A stretch of 64,000 nt of DNA from Confluentibacter citreus (GTDB lineage: Bacteria; Bacteroidota; Bacteroidia; Flavobacteriales; Flavobacteriaceae). Below the pieces are notes generated by a model, which was given only the letters and a program-made list of their open reading frames with translations, made no database searches and had not been told where the DNA came from. Location of the stretch: NCBI RefSeq assembly GCF_002807055.1, contig NZ_NIXN01000006.1:124001-188000 (forward strand). The letters run 5' to 3'. This document shows, piece by piece, positions 46,365-55,076 of the stretch. Position 1 is the stretch's first letter; the number at the start of each line of letters is the position of its first letter. A program made the position numbers and the translations under genes.

Positions 46365-46398
46365 CTTAAGCCCTTAGTAAAAAAAATATGCTTTTTTA

Positions 46399-47490
46399 TT
46401 ATTGCTTATTCCTAATTCTATAAGCGGGGAAGAATTTAATTTTCTCTTGCTTTATTTCTATATTACTATCGTCAAGGATAATATTTGCATTCATTATTTT
46501 AACCAATCTTTTGTATATTTTTTTATTCACTATTTTTCTTCCAGTGTAATAAATAATATCATTGTCGTTTGGAAAAAAAGATTTTTTATAATGATACAGG
46601 CTATCATAATCTACGCGACCACCTCCCAATAAATAATATTTATAATTATTGGCCCTAGCCCACTTCATGACTTCAATTTTCAGAAAATCATTTGGTCTTA
46701 AATCAAAATAGTCCGCTAAAGTCCCCCCCAAATAGGAATAGAGTGTATTACCAGAAATTAATATCAATTCTGTAGATATCGCCACATCGTCTTTAAAAAC
46801 AAATGCTATTAAAAAATTCTCCTTACTAAGCTTGATGATATTTTTAAAATAATCGATATCGTAAAAATAGTCGGTATCGGCCCCTATCCTACTCATTGTT
46901 TTTATGTAAATATCATAAAACGTCTCTATTTCATAATTAGTGATATCCTTGCTTACAAATTTTGCTATTAAATTATTACTGACACTTTTCCTGTAATTAT
47001 TTCTAACTTTAGATTTAAAATTATTCCATTGTGCCTCTTTTTCTATTAGTTCGCCTTTAACATTGATTAAAGTAGGAACTAAAACCCCAGAATAAAATTG
47101 ATGATTATGGTCTAAACTAAACCTTATAAACTCAGAAATAACATTATTTTGTTTATACCAAGCATCTACTTCATCCCAAAACTCAATGAGATAGCCTCTA
47201 GACATATCTTCATTAAATAAGGGCCCGCTATATCCATATGGGGAAATGACATCAAAATACGTTTCGCTTTGATCTTTGTAAGGAACCTTTCTTAATATAA
47301 AGGGCATTAAAATTAAAACTTCTTCCGAATCACTGAGAAACGTGAAATATCTTAATTTGTCATTGATAACATCATTAAGATTGGAGCCTAAAATTTTATA
47401 AAATGGATTGATTACATCAAATGATTCTACGATTTTTAAATAAGATTCAAAATCGCTTTCATTCAAAATTTTATTAACTACTAATGTCAT
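46399..47490 (-). CDS. FemAB/GNAT-like transferase
   Basis: The 363-residue protein has the FemAB-like tandem GNAT layout: DVISPYGYSGPLF in the first domain, FKSKVRNNYRKSVSNN (basic helix), and YLGGTLADYFDLRPNDFL with YYLLGGGR in the second. FemAB proteins add amino acids to peptidoglycan, but relatives in glycan loci probably modify sugars. It ends the minus-strand operon that starts with the MBOAT gene and is convergent with the GNAT protein at 45.1 kb (34-nt gap). Substrate unknown. Confidence 0.75.
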   Translation of the reverse strand: MTLVVNKILNESDFESYLKIVESFDVINPFYKILGSNLNDVINDKLRYFTFLSDSEEVLILMPFILRKVPYKDQSETYFDVISPYGYSGPLFNEDMSRGYLIEFWDEVDAWYKQNNVISEFIRFSLDHNHQFYSGVLVPTLINVKGELIEKEAQWNNFKSKVRNNYRKSVSNNLIAKFVSKDITNYEIETFYDIYIKTMSRIGADTDYFYDIDYFKNIIKLSKENFLIAFVFKDDVAISTELILISGNTLYSYLGGTLADYFDLRPNDFLKIEVMKWARANNYKYYLLGGGRVDYDSLYHYKKSFFPNDNDIIYYTGRKIVNKKIYKRLVKIMNANIILDDSNIEIKQEKIKFFPAYRIRNKQ

Positions 47491-47509
47491 TATTTAATCG
47501 TTGGTTGGT

Positions 47510-48184
47510 TTAATTCAATATGGTTTCAATCTCGTTTAGGTTATTAATAACATACTTGGGTTTGTTAGTAATATCAACATCAAATGATTGTTTATGGATG
47601 TTTTTACCATCATCCATAAGGCATATAGTACACCATTTTAACTGGTTTGGAGCTATGAAATCCTTTTTAGTATTATCACCTATATAAATATACCTAAAAG
47701 AATCGCCATATTTGTTTATAAAAAATTTAAAATTGTTAATATTAGGTTTTTCTGAACCAAATTCCTCTGAAATGATCATATCGTCAAAATAGCCAGATAG
47801 CCCCAACGCATCAATTTTATTGCGTTGTTGTATACTTCTTCCATCGGTAATCAATCCTACTTTGAAAACGTTCTGCTTTAATTTAGCAAGTAATTCCATA
47901 CGTTCCTGAGATAAACAAATTTGGGGTTTATGATTGCGGTACATATGTATTAAATCTTTTGCGCTAACATGGCTTATGGTATACTTTTCCAATATACTAT
48001 CGAATACATTCAATCCGCTTTCATAGTAATGGATCATTTCCGATAAGATGATTTCCGAAGGCTTATTATTTATACTTGAAAGAAACCTTGCAATGTCATT
48101 AAAAGCCGATTTTAAAAAATCAATTTCTTTGTAAAGCGTATCATCCAAATCAAATACCAGTACTATATCTCTTTTCATTTTCAT
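47510..48184 (-). CDS. HAD-family hydrolase
   Basis: The 224-residue HAD-superfamily protein shows motif I VFDLDDTLYKE (nucleophile aspartate first), motif II LITDGRS, motif III lysine in EFGSEKPN, and motif IV YIGDNTKKDF. It is probably a small-molecule phosphatase. It overlaps the ATP-grasp gene upstream by 35 nt, suggesting coupled translation; a start at 48178 would shorten it by two residues. HAD and ATP-grasp genes are often paired in glycan clusters. The substrate is unknown. Confidence 0.88.
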   Translation of the reverse strand: MKMKRDIVLVFDLDDTLYKEIDFLKSAFNDIARFLSSINNKPSEIILSEMIHYYESGLNVFDSILEKYTISHVSAKDLIHMYRNHKPQICLSQERMELLAKLKQNVFKVGLITDGRSIQQRNKIDALGLSGYFDDMIISEEFGSEKPNINNFKFFINKYGDSFRYIYIGDNTKKDFIAPNQLKWCTICLMDDGKNIHKQSFDVDITNKPKYVINNLNEIETILN

Positions 48185-49133
48185 GAACCAATACTTCGTT
48201 ATCGTAACGTAACATTAATAATTGATCTTCCCAGCCATCATAAAAATCTATTTCTTGATTAAGTAGATACTCTTGAAGTATCCATTTAGGGAAATTGGCA
48301 CCAGCAAAATAAGATAATGGATACCCACCGCCAAACCTGGCATTGATTTCAATTCCATAAATCTCTTGAGTCTCGATATTCTTAAAAAATTGTGCCGTTA
48401 AGCAACCTATGGCTCCTTCTATATGACTTAAGCGGGCCTTAATGTAATCTAACAACAAATTTTTATCTGTAAGCCCTTTGTTTACCTCCCCATCCCTAAC
48501 CTCTATACGTTTTCTCGGAACAACACATTTTAAATCGCCCTTTTTATCGTAATATAAATCGCAGGTAAACTCTTCAAAACAATTATGATCTAAATATTCT
48601 AAAAACATGAGTTCATTGTTTTTAAAGTGGTACTCTGTTAAATCTTCCTGTTTTTTAACAATGAAATTATCTACACTTCTACTTCCATTTATTGGCTTAA
48701 TAAATAAAGGCAATTTGTACTTGTATTTTGAATATTCCTTTGCCGCATTGATATTATTTTCAACAAAAAAAGCATGGGTCTCTCTTTTATCCCTTGTAAT
48801 ATTTATGAATTTTGGTGATGATATTATTGGAATAATACCCTTTTTTATAAAAACATCTCTATTGTTGGCTAACAATAATAGTTCTGTATCTATCGTAGGG
48901 ATGATTATTTTGATATGGTTATCAATACATGTGGTAAGAAGAATATTTATATAATCATGGTCACTGATTAATGGTAACTGAAACGCATTGTCCGACACAT
49001 GACAGGCAGCAGCCATACGAATGTTAGAATCCGTTGTCATGACTTTTCCTTCTGGAACTAATTTTTTAAGTTCGGTTTGAAATGCTTTAACCAGTGAGAC
49101 TCTTCTTCCTGCTGATGTTATTAATATATTCAT
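48150..49133 (-). CDS. ATP-grasp ligase (CarB/PylC-like)
   Basis: The 327-residue protein has an N-terminal Rossmann-like region with NILITSAGRRVSLVKAF, a central ATP-grasp fold (LPLFIKPINGSRSVDN) and metal/ATP residues in GIEINARFGGGYPLS. ATP-grasp enzymes form amide or ester bonds through acyl-phosphates. The substrate is not evident. It lies third in the MBOAT operon, after a 62-nt gap, and overlaps the HAD gene. Confidence 0.87.
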   Translation of the reverse strand: MNILITSAGRRVSLVKAFQTELKKLVPEGKVMTTDSNIRMAAACHVSDNAFQLPLISDHDYINILLTTCIDNHIKIIIPTIDTELLLLANNRDVFIKKGIIPIISSPKFINITRDKRETHAFFVENNINAAKEYSKYKYKLPLFIKPINGSRSVDNFIVKKQEDLTEYHFKNNELMFLEYLDHNCFEEFTCDLYYDKKGDLKCVVPRKRIEVRDGEVNKGLTDKNLLLDYIKARLSHIEGAIGCLTAQFFKNIETQEIYGIEINARFGGGYPLSYFAGANFPKWILQEYLLNQEIDFYDGWEDQLLMLRYDNEVLVHENEKRYSTGI

Positions 49134-49195
49134 AAAGGGATTTTAAGTTTTAACATAATAAAAGTAGTTAAAAGTATATGACATATTCATTTCTT

Positions 49196-50155
49196 TTAAA
49201 TACTTTTCATTTCTTTTACATAATTAGCAATTAATTGGGCTATTATAGTTCTTCCATTATTATTCCAGTGCATATCATAAATTAAAGTAGGTGGCTTTTT
49301 AGATGCCTGGAATGCTTTGGAAAAATCGATGTATTTATAATCATATTCATTTAAATGGTTTAAAAAGATGTCAGGGGTTTGTTCTGCATCCAAAAGAAAC
49401 AGAAATCTTGTTTTATCAAACCCGTATGTATTTACTAAACGTTTAAAGTTTTCTAAATATTTAGTTTCTAATTCTTTAAGTTGTTTGTCTTCTTCGGATT
49501 TTGTTAATGGGGCATTTTTCTTTTTTCCATTTGAAAGCAATTTTTGCACCAGATCTTTTGGGGCATCTAAAACCCCTATATTATTTAAATAAACCAATAA
49601 TTTAATTTGACGTATGGCTTTATATAGAGGGGATTCCAATTGCATCCGTTCCTTAACAATGTTATATTCCGCCCTAGCTAAATCATTTTCAAATTTAATA
49701 CCTAAAACAACATAATCTATTAATTCAAATTGTTCTTTATATTGACTTATTAAATGCAATTGATCAGCCAAATCATATCCTGCATAGCCATATTCATATA
49801 CTTCTACACCATGTAACTGATTCTCAATTTTGTTGCCTATGGAATTGTAATAATTCTGATGGAACCCTTCTATAAACGAATCTCCTACCAATGCTATTTC
49901 AACTTTATCTTTTGAAGGATTAAATTCCCTGTAAGAATTGTATCCAAAATTATTGATGCGATATTCTGAAAAATTCTGACGCCTATTTCCTGTCACTGAA
50001 TACCCTTCTTGGTTTGGCATCCACTTCTCTACCCCAAAGGCATCAACATAGCGAACCGGATAATCCTTAGTAAGATGAAAAACCCTTATGTAAACTTCTA
50101 ATGCTAAAAGTATAAGTACACTATATATGAAAATTTTAAAAAATAACTTTTTCAT
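49196..50155 (-). CDS. Membrane-anchored SGNH-type hydrolase
   Basis: A 319-residue protein with an N-terminal membrane anchor (about 5-24) and an SGNH/GDSL-like domain: block I IALVGDSFIEGFH with the serine, YGYAGYDLADQ, and a final YDMHWNNNG, the D-x-x-H of the catalytic pair. Homologous AlgJ/AlgX/DltD-type proteins act in the periplasm with an MBOAT partner to O-acetylate polysaccharides; the MBOAT gene is 5 nt upstream. Acetyl transfer to the exported polymer is the likely role. Confidence 0.87.
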   Translation of the reverse strand: MKKLFFKIFIYSVLILLALEVYIRVFHLTKDYPVRYVDAFGVEKWMPNQEGYSVTGNRRQNFSEYRINNFGYNSYREFNPSKDKVEIALVGDSFIEGFHQNYYNSIGNKIENQLHGVEVYEYGYAGYDLADQLHLISQYKEQFELIDYVVLGIKFENDLARAEYNIVKERMQLESPLYKAIRQIKLLVYLNNIGVLDAPKDLVQKLLSNGKKKNAPLTKSEEDKQLKELETKYLENFKRLVNTYGFDKTRFLFLLDAEQTPDIFLNHLNEYDYKYIDFSKAFQASKKPPTLIYDMHWNNNGRTIIAQLIANYVKEMKSI

Positions 50156-50160
50156 TCTTT

Positions 50161-51612
50161 TTAAAATTGAAAATAAATAAATGATCTGTCAACACCACTA
50201 TCATAAAATAGAAGTAAGCATAAAATTACTATAGTATATACAATAAATCGAACTATTCTAGATTTAAACTTAAACGGAGAACGCTCATCTCTTCTTATTA
50301 AGTATTCATATAATACGAAAAAAGCAATCAAAACATAATAATCCAGCATTCGATAACCCATAGGGTGATAGTAAGTTCCGAATGAAAAATCGGTAAAAAT
50401 CCTATTTATAAATTCAAATGCCCCAGTAATGGACTCCGATCTAAAAAATATCCTTGAAAACGTTACTATGGCAAAAGTCAGTACAACCTGACCCAATTCC
50501 GTTAACGATGGGAACATCGTATTTTCAGCAACTACCGAATCTTTATATATGGCATTCCTCCCCATTAAAAATACGGGAATAAAAGCCAAGGCATGAAATG
50601 CACCCCAAAAAATAAACGTCCAATTGGCGCCATGCCATAATCCACTTACCAAGAAAATAATAGCTATATTTCTTATTGACATTAATTTACTTCCTCTTGA
50701 CCCACCTAAAGGAATATATAAATAATGTATAAACCAATTAGATAAAGATGCATGCCAACGCTTCCAATATTCGGCAACATTTCTTGAAAAATTAGGAAAT
50801 TTGAAATTAGACATTAATTCTACTCCAAAAAGTTTGGCCGTTCCAATAGCTATATCTGAATACCCACTAAAATCACCATAAATTTGAAAGCTGAACAATG
50901 TAACACCTAAAATAAGGGTGGATGCTGGATAGGTACTATAATTGGCGAAAATGTCATCTACTATGGGAGCCAACGCATCGGCTATCACGATTTTTTTGAA
51001 TAAGCCCCAGAGAATGAGCTTCATCCCATCTACCGCCTGCTTATAGTCGAACTGACGCTCCTTTAAAATTTGTGATAACAGATTTGATGCCCTTTCTATA
51101 GGACCAGCAACCAATTGGGGAAAAAAGCTAACAAAGGCAGCAAATGATATAAAATCGGTTGTCGGTTTTAGTTTTTTATAATACACATCAAACGAGTAAG
51201 ACATCGTTTGAAATGTATAGAACGAAATACCTACTGGTAAAATAACTTTTAAGGTCCAGGTACTTTTTATATCATATCCAAGCATGGATACCATGTCTAC
51301 CCACGAATCAACAAAAAAGTTATAATATTTAAAAAATCCTAAAAGGCCTATATTGAATATGACACTTACCCAAAGCCATAATTTTCTTGTACGCTGATTG
51401 TCATTACCATTTATTTGAATAGCCACTAGATAATCGACTATGGTACTAAGTAAAATTAATGACAAAAACCTCCAGTCCCACCATCCATAAAACAGATAGC
51501 TAGAAACTAAAATGAGAACATTTTGAGCTCTTAGACTTCTTTTAAAAACAAACCAGTAGAGGAAATAAACAATAAAGAGAAAAATAAAAAACTCAATAGA
51601 ATTAAATATCAT
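50161..51612 (-). CDS. MBOAT-family O-acyltransferase (AlgI-like)
   Basis: The 483-residue membrane protein has about ten to twelve transmembrane segments and the MBOAT hallmarks WHASLSNWFIHYLYIPLGGS and VSGLWHGANWTFIFWG, the latter holding the catalytic histidine. AlgI-like proteins pass acyl groups, usually acetyl, across the inner membrane for polysaccharide modification. It is the first gene of a five-gene minus-strand operon and is followed after 5 nt by its probable SGNH partner. A TAATTTTG box is seen at 51690-51697 on the minus strand. Confidence 0.94.
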   Translation of the reverse strand: MIFNSIEFFIFLFIVYFLYWFVFKRSLRAQNVLILVSSYLFYGWWDWRFLSLILLSTIVDYLVAIQINGNDNQRTRKLWLWVSVIFNIGLLGFFKYYNFFVDSWVDMVSMLGYDIKSTWTLKVILPVGISFYTFQTMSYSFDVYYKKLKPTTDFISFAAFVSFFPQLVAGPIERASNLLSQILKERQFDYKQAVDGMKLILWGLFKKIVIADALAPIVDDIFANYSTYPASTLILGVTLFSFQIYGDFSGYSDIAIGTAKLFGVELMSNFKFPNFSRNVAEYWKRWHASLSNWFIHYLYIPLGGSRGSKLMSIRNIAIIFLVSGLWHGANWTFIFWGAFHALAFIPVFLMGRNAIYKDSVVAENTMFPSLTELGQVVLTFAIVTFSRIFFRSESITGAFEFINRIFTDFSFGTYYHPMGYRMLDYYVLIAFFVLYEYLIRRDERSPFKFKSRIVRFIVYTIVILCLLLFYDSGVDRSFIYFQF

Positions 51613-51743
51613 ATAAATCTATAAAAATAATTAGGGCTTGATAGCAATTTAATTTGCGGCACAAACTTCATATATTTAATTAACCAAATCAAAATTATTC
51701 TTTTAAAAGCCAAAATAAAACTTTAATCTACACTTAAATAAAA

Positions 51744-51764
51744 AAAAGCCCTTTCAGGGCTTTT
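51744..51764 (-). terminator. Intrinsic terminator of the Lrp/AsnC gene
   Basis: The stem AAAAGCCCT/AGGGCTTTT has a 3-nt loop; the minus strand continues with TTTTTTTTATTT. It lies 25 nt after the regulator stop and before the MBOAT operon promoter. Confidence 0.85.
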
Positions 51765-51788
51765 AGATATTAATATCTGTTAGGTAAG

Positions 51789-52268
51789 TTACATTTCATT
51801 GAATATGGAATGCATCAAACGCTTTTTATCATTAATGCTTTCTTCAAGAGAAATCATGGTTTCTGTTCTATAAACACCTTCAATATCATCCAATTTAAAG
51901 ATAATTTCTTTTGCATGTTCCGTGCTTCTGGCTCTTATTTTGCAAAAAATATTGAATTTGCCCGTAGTAATGTGGGCTACTGTAACAAAAGGTATTTCAT
52001 TAACACGTTCCAATACGAATTTGGTTTGAGAGGTGTTGTTTAAAAATATACCTACATAAGCAATAAATGAATATCCTAACTTTTTGTAGTCTAAAGTTAA
52101 AGAAGATCCTTTAATAATACCTGATTCTTCCATTTTTTTCACTCGAACGTGAACTGTTCCGGCAGATATTAAAAGTTTTTTAGCTATGTCTGTAAAAGGA
52201 ATTCTTGTATTGTCTATTAACATGTCAAGAATTTGGTGGTCGATTTCGTCTAATTTAATTTTCCCCAT
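51789..52268 (-). CDS. Lrp/AsnC-family transcriptional regulator
   Basis: This 159-residue regulator has the Lrp HTH at the N-terminus (LDEIDHQILDMLIDNTRIPF, ISAGTVHVRVKKMEESGII) and the C-terminal RAM ligand-binding domain (VAHITTGKFNIFCKIRA). Such proteins sense amino acids and bind DNA as dimers or octamers. It has its own terminator and a promoter-like box, so it is a single-gene unit. Its target genes and effector are unknown. Confidence 0.94.
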   Translation of the reverse strand: MGKIKLDEIDHQILDMLIDNTRIPFTDIAKKLLISAGTVHVRVKKMEESGIIKGSSLTLDYKKLGYSFIAYVGIFLNNTSQTKFVLERVNEIPFVTVAHITTGKFNIFCKIRARSTEHAKEIIFKLDDIEGVYRTETMISLEESINDKKRLMHSIFNEM

Positions 52269-52292
52269 AATTAATTATTCTTAATTAAAAAC

Positions 52293-52300
52293 CAAAATTA
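52293..52300 (-). promoter_or_regulatory. Candidate -7 box for the Lrp/AsnC gene
   Basis: The minus strand reads TAATTTTG (TAnnTTTG), 25 nt upstream of the ATG. The AT-rich palindromic stretch TTAATTATTCTTAATTAA sits between box and gene and could serve as an autoregulatory site. Confidence 0.45.
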
Positions 52301-52338
52301 CTACATTTTCATCAATAATTATTCATAATTGCATCATT

Positions 52339-53490
52339 TTATTTCGATAATAATGATGTTTTTTTATTATCCATAATAACGAAATCGTTTTCGTAATTCA
52401 GTTTAATGGGTGTTAAATCGGCATCTAACACAAAATGGCCATTGGCATCAATCTCTCTGTGACCATAATACAAATCTAAACGCTCTATTTTATCAATCTT
52501 GGGTACAAAAGTAACTTTGCCATCAACCAATCGCTCTTGAAATTGGATACCGATGTCCGTTACATCTGAATTGGAATCTATTTTGGCATTTCTAATAATA
52601 ACATCCAAAAAGCATGTGCCATTTTCTGGAATATTAAAATAAGACTTGTATAAACTTCCGTCTACATTGACTTTCGAGATATAATCTAAAGAGGTTAAAT
52701 ACGACATGTAAATGTATTTTCTTGTTTGTTCCCGTTCATAATCATTAGCATAATGGCCTGCTTCAAATAGCATGGTTGGCGTATTTTCGCTTTGAAACGT
52801 ATCGCCCACACAATTCAAATTAAAGGCGTCATCATAAACCCCTACTTGATTCGGGATTACCTGCTGAAGCACATCATTCATTTTGCTAATAACTTCCATT
52901 GCAATCTTTCTATTGGATGTTACAGTACAAGCATCATCTTGAGCTGGCGCTAAAAAAGACACGGTGGCTGGTTTATTGGTTTGTCCCGCACTAAAAATGG
53001 TTCGTTGTCCGTGAAGGTTGTAGCAAAAATCCGGATTGAAATCTTCAAATACCGCTCTTAAAACCTTGCTTTCCGGCTGTGTTCTTAACTGCGCATCCCT
53101 ATTCAAATCAACATTATTTGCATTGACTCTGGTAAAAGCATTGGCACCATCTGGATTCAAAATAGGTATGATATATAGGGTGCAGGCTTCCAAGATATGG
53201 TTCAGGGAGGCATCTGCAGAAACAAATGTGTTTAAAAGATCAAAAAGAGCTTTTGTGGTGGTAGACTCATTACCGTGCATTTGCGACCACATAAGAATCT
53301 TTTTTGTGCCCGAGCCCAATGTAATCGAATAAATGGATTGCTTTAAAACGGATTCGCCAATGATATTAATAGTAACAGAATCTTCTAAGTTTTTTAAAAG
53401 CGGTTCTATATGATTATTGGTGATATATCTGTGGTATAACTTGCCCTCTTTAAACTTAGAAAACAGGCTTTGGATGGCTTCTACTTTCAT
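52339..53490 (-). CDS. M14-family zinc carboxypeptidase
   Basis: The 383-residue protein is an M14 (carboxypeptidase A-like) metallopeptidase. The zinc ligands are visible: H72 and E75 in MHGNEST, and H160 in CYNLHGQ; NPDGANAFTRVNANNVDLNR is the substrate-binding stretch, and a glutamate in LFEAGHYAND is the probable catalytic base. There is no signal peptide, so it is probably cytoplasmic, processing peptides. It is divergent from the HTH regulator across a motif-rich spacer. Confidence 0.92.
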   Translation of the reverse strand: MKVEAIQSLFSKFKEGKLYHRYITNNHIEPLLKNLEDSVTINIIGESVLKQSIYSITLGSGTKKILMWSQMHGNESTTTKALFDLLNTFVSADASLNHILEACTLYIIPILNPDGANAFTRVNANNVDLNRDAQLRTQPESKVLRAVFEDFNPDFCYNLHGQRTIFSAGQTNKPATVSFLAPAQDDACTVTSNRKIAMEVISKMNDVLQQVIPNQVGVYDDAFNLNCVGDTFQSENTPTMLFEAGHYANDYEREQTRKYIYMSYLTSLDYISKVNVDGSLYKSYFNIPENGTCFLDVIIRNAKIDSNSDVTDIGIQFQERLVDGKVTFVPKIDKIERLDLYYGHREIDANGHFVLDADLTPIKLNYENDFVIMDNKKTSLLSK

Positions 53491-53505
53491 TGAAAATTAT
53501 TGATG

Positions 53506-53780
53506 CACAAATGTAAACAATTACTTTTTTACATTTGTAAACACTAAATGAGAATGTATTTGTTTACATTTATCAACAGAAATTCAATTTAACAACATTG
53601 ATTAATCAATTAAATACATCTCAAGTATTTTTAAATGTATAATTTTATTATTTTCAGTATTTTACATCTATTTATATAAAGTTATTATTCATATAAATAC
53701 TGATATATAGGAGATTAATTATGAATTCTAATCATAATTTTTTACATTTGTAAAACCCTAATCTATTTTGATAGTTTACA
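53506..53780. promoter_or_regulatory. Divergent control region with repeated TTTACATTTGT sites
   Basis: The 290-nt spacer between the M14 and HTH genes holds several copies of one motif. TTTACATTTGTAAA, a perfect inverted repeat, occurs at 53528-53541 and 53741-53754. TTTACATTTGT is also at 53506-53516 on the minus strand, TTTACATTTAT at 53563-53573, and TTTACATCTAT at 53661-53671. TACATTTG inside these sites also matches the TAnnTTTG promoter box, giving boxes at 53508-53515 (minus, 18 nt before the M14 gene) and 53743-53750 (plus, 31 nt before the HTH gene). Bound repressor would therefore cover both promoters. Confidence 0.65.
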
Positions 53781-54155
53781 ATGATAAACAACGAGGATTT
53801 TGCTAAAAGACTTCAGGAAGTCATTGACTTCTATGGTGAATCCGCCTCTTCTTTTTCGGAGAAAATAGGCGTTCAACGCTCTAGTATTTCCCATATACTT
53901 TCTGGAAGAAATAAACCTAGTCTGGATTTTGTTTTAAAAATTTTATCTACCTATCCAGAAGTAGAATTGTATTGGTTGCTAAATGGCAAAGGCACATTCC
54001 CTATTTCAAATGCGTTACCTAAAGAAGAAACTAAAAAGGCAGAAGTTCCGTTAGGGCTCCAATCCAAGTTAAAGTTCGATTCCAATGAAGGAAAACAGAT
54101 AGAACGTATTGTTATTTTTTATTCAGACGGTACTTTTAAAAACTTCCAAAACTAG
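53781..54155 (+). CDS. XRE-type HTH transcriptional regulator
   Basis: The 124-residue protein has an N-terminal XRE/Cro-type HTH (about 4-62: FAKRLQEVIDFYGESASSFS, GVQRSSISHILSGRNKPSLD). The C-terminal 50 residues end ERIVIFYSDGTFKNFQN, a probable short dimerisation or sensing part with no recognised domain. The upstream sites TTTACATTTGTAAA make autoregulation likely, along with control of the divergent M14 gene. Direct targets are inferred only. Confidence 0.9.
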   Translation: MINNEDFAKRLQEVIDFYGESASSFSEKIGVQRSSISHILSGRNKPSLDFVLKILSTYPEVELYWLLNGKGTFPISNALPKEETKKAEVPLGLQSKLKFDSNEGKQIERIVIFYSDGTFKNFQN

Positions 54156-54174
54156 TATTGTAAACTTAGTTTAG

Positions 54175-54182
54175 TAATTTTG
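54175..54182 (+). promoter_or_regulatory. Candidate -7 box for the lipoprotein gene
   Basis: TAATTTTG matches TAnnTTTG and lies 17 nt before the ATG at 54199, so this gene can be transcribed apart from the regulator upstream. Confidence 0.45.
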
Positions 54183-54198
54183 CATTAAATACCATTTT

Positions 54199-54570
54199 AT
54201 GAAAAAGTTTTTATTTATTTTGATGCTTTGTTTTTTTAGTTGTTATACCAGCGAAAGGAATTGTAAAGATTATAAAACGGGTAATTTTTATAGCGAAGTA
54301 ACTATAGATGGCAAAGTTTATAAATCCACGTTTTCAAGAAATGATCATTTACAGGTGGAAATTTATGATGGAAAAAAGGATTCTTCTCAGGTACGATGGA
54401 TAAATGATTGTGAAGTCATCTATAAAACCATCAACCCAAAAAATATGGCTGAAAGGAAAGACATTCACTTAAAAATCTTAACCACGACCGATTCTTCATA
54501 CATATATGAATACTCATATGTTGGAGACACAAAAAAACAAAAAGGAATTGCTTTTAAGATTAAAGACTAA
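54199..54570 (+). CDS. Small putative lipoprotein, function unknown
   Basis: The 123-residue protein has a signal peptide with a lipobox (MLCFFSC at about residues 9-15) and a mature beta-rich domain (NFYSEVTIDGKVYKSTFSRN, VRWINDCEVIYKTI). I know proteins of this shape in flavobacterial genomes that carry a misleading topoisomerase IV name; nothing here supports that function. Its stop codon overlaps that of the convergent gene by 4 nt. Confidence 0.75.
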   Translation: MKKFLFILMLCFFSCYTSERNCKDYKTGNFYSEVTIDGKVYKSTFSRNDHLQVEIYDGKKDSSQVRWINDCEVIYKTINPKNMAERKDIHLKILTTTDSSYIYEYSYVGDTKKQKGIAFKIKD

Positions 54571-55067
54571 TTGAACGGATAAAGAAAAGATTCCACTAAA
54601 TTAAATTTCAGCTCGTTAGTATCCGTAATTTCATAAGTCAAAAAAAGTTCCCCCCAATATTCTCCATCCGAAAAATCGGCTATAATCCATTTGTGGTTCA
54701 ATAATTTCACTGTATTAATCATCATGCGTCTTCCCTCACTGGAAGCATAAGGAATGATAGGGTGCTCCCCTTTTGCTTCGTTTAATTTATAAAGCTCATC
54801 TTTTATAAGAGGCATTAATTCATCAACCTTATACCCTCGGTTTTCAAAATATGAGATGGCATCCTCATTTCTGTCTAAATTAAAATGGGACAAATCCAAT
54901 ACATCGTCTTGAAGTATGGCAAGTGAATCTTTATAATTTTCTATTTGATTTGCAGTTGTTTCCATTTTTTTATTTTCAACTGCCAATAATCTTTTGGAAT
55001 TTACATACATAAATAAGGCTAACAACAATGAAAAAACAAACAGATACATAAAAATTCTTTGTTTCAT
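54567..55067 (-). CDS. Membrane-anchored protein of unknown function
   Basis: The 166-residue protein has one N-terminal membrane helix (about 6-22), a short coiled-coil-like stretch (about 28-55), and a C-terminal alpha/beta domain (HKWIIADFSDGEYWGELFLT). No catalytic motif is apparent. It is co-directional with the MBL gene 9 nt upstream and may share its transcript. I do not recognise a functional family. Confidence 0.7.
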   Translation of the reverse strand: MKQRIFMYLFVFSLLLALFMYVNSKRLLAVENKKMETTANQIENYKDSLAILQDDVLDLSHFNLDRNEDAISYFENRGYKVDELMPLIKDELYKLNEAKGEHPIIPYASSEGRRMMINTVKLLNHKWIIADFSDGEYWGELFLTYEITDTNELKFNLVESFLYPFN

Positions 55068-55076
55068 AATACTATT

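Noticed and set aside
54199-54570. DNA topoisomerase IV
   Set aside because: Such a name is sometimes attached to this small lipoprotein type, but the sequence has a lipobox and no topoisomerase feature.
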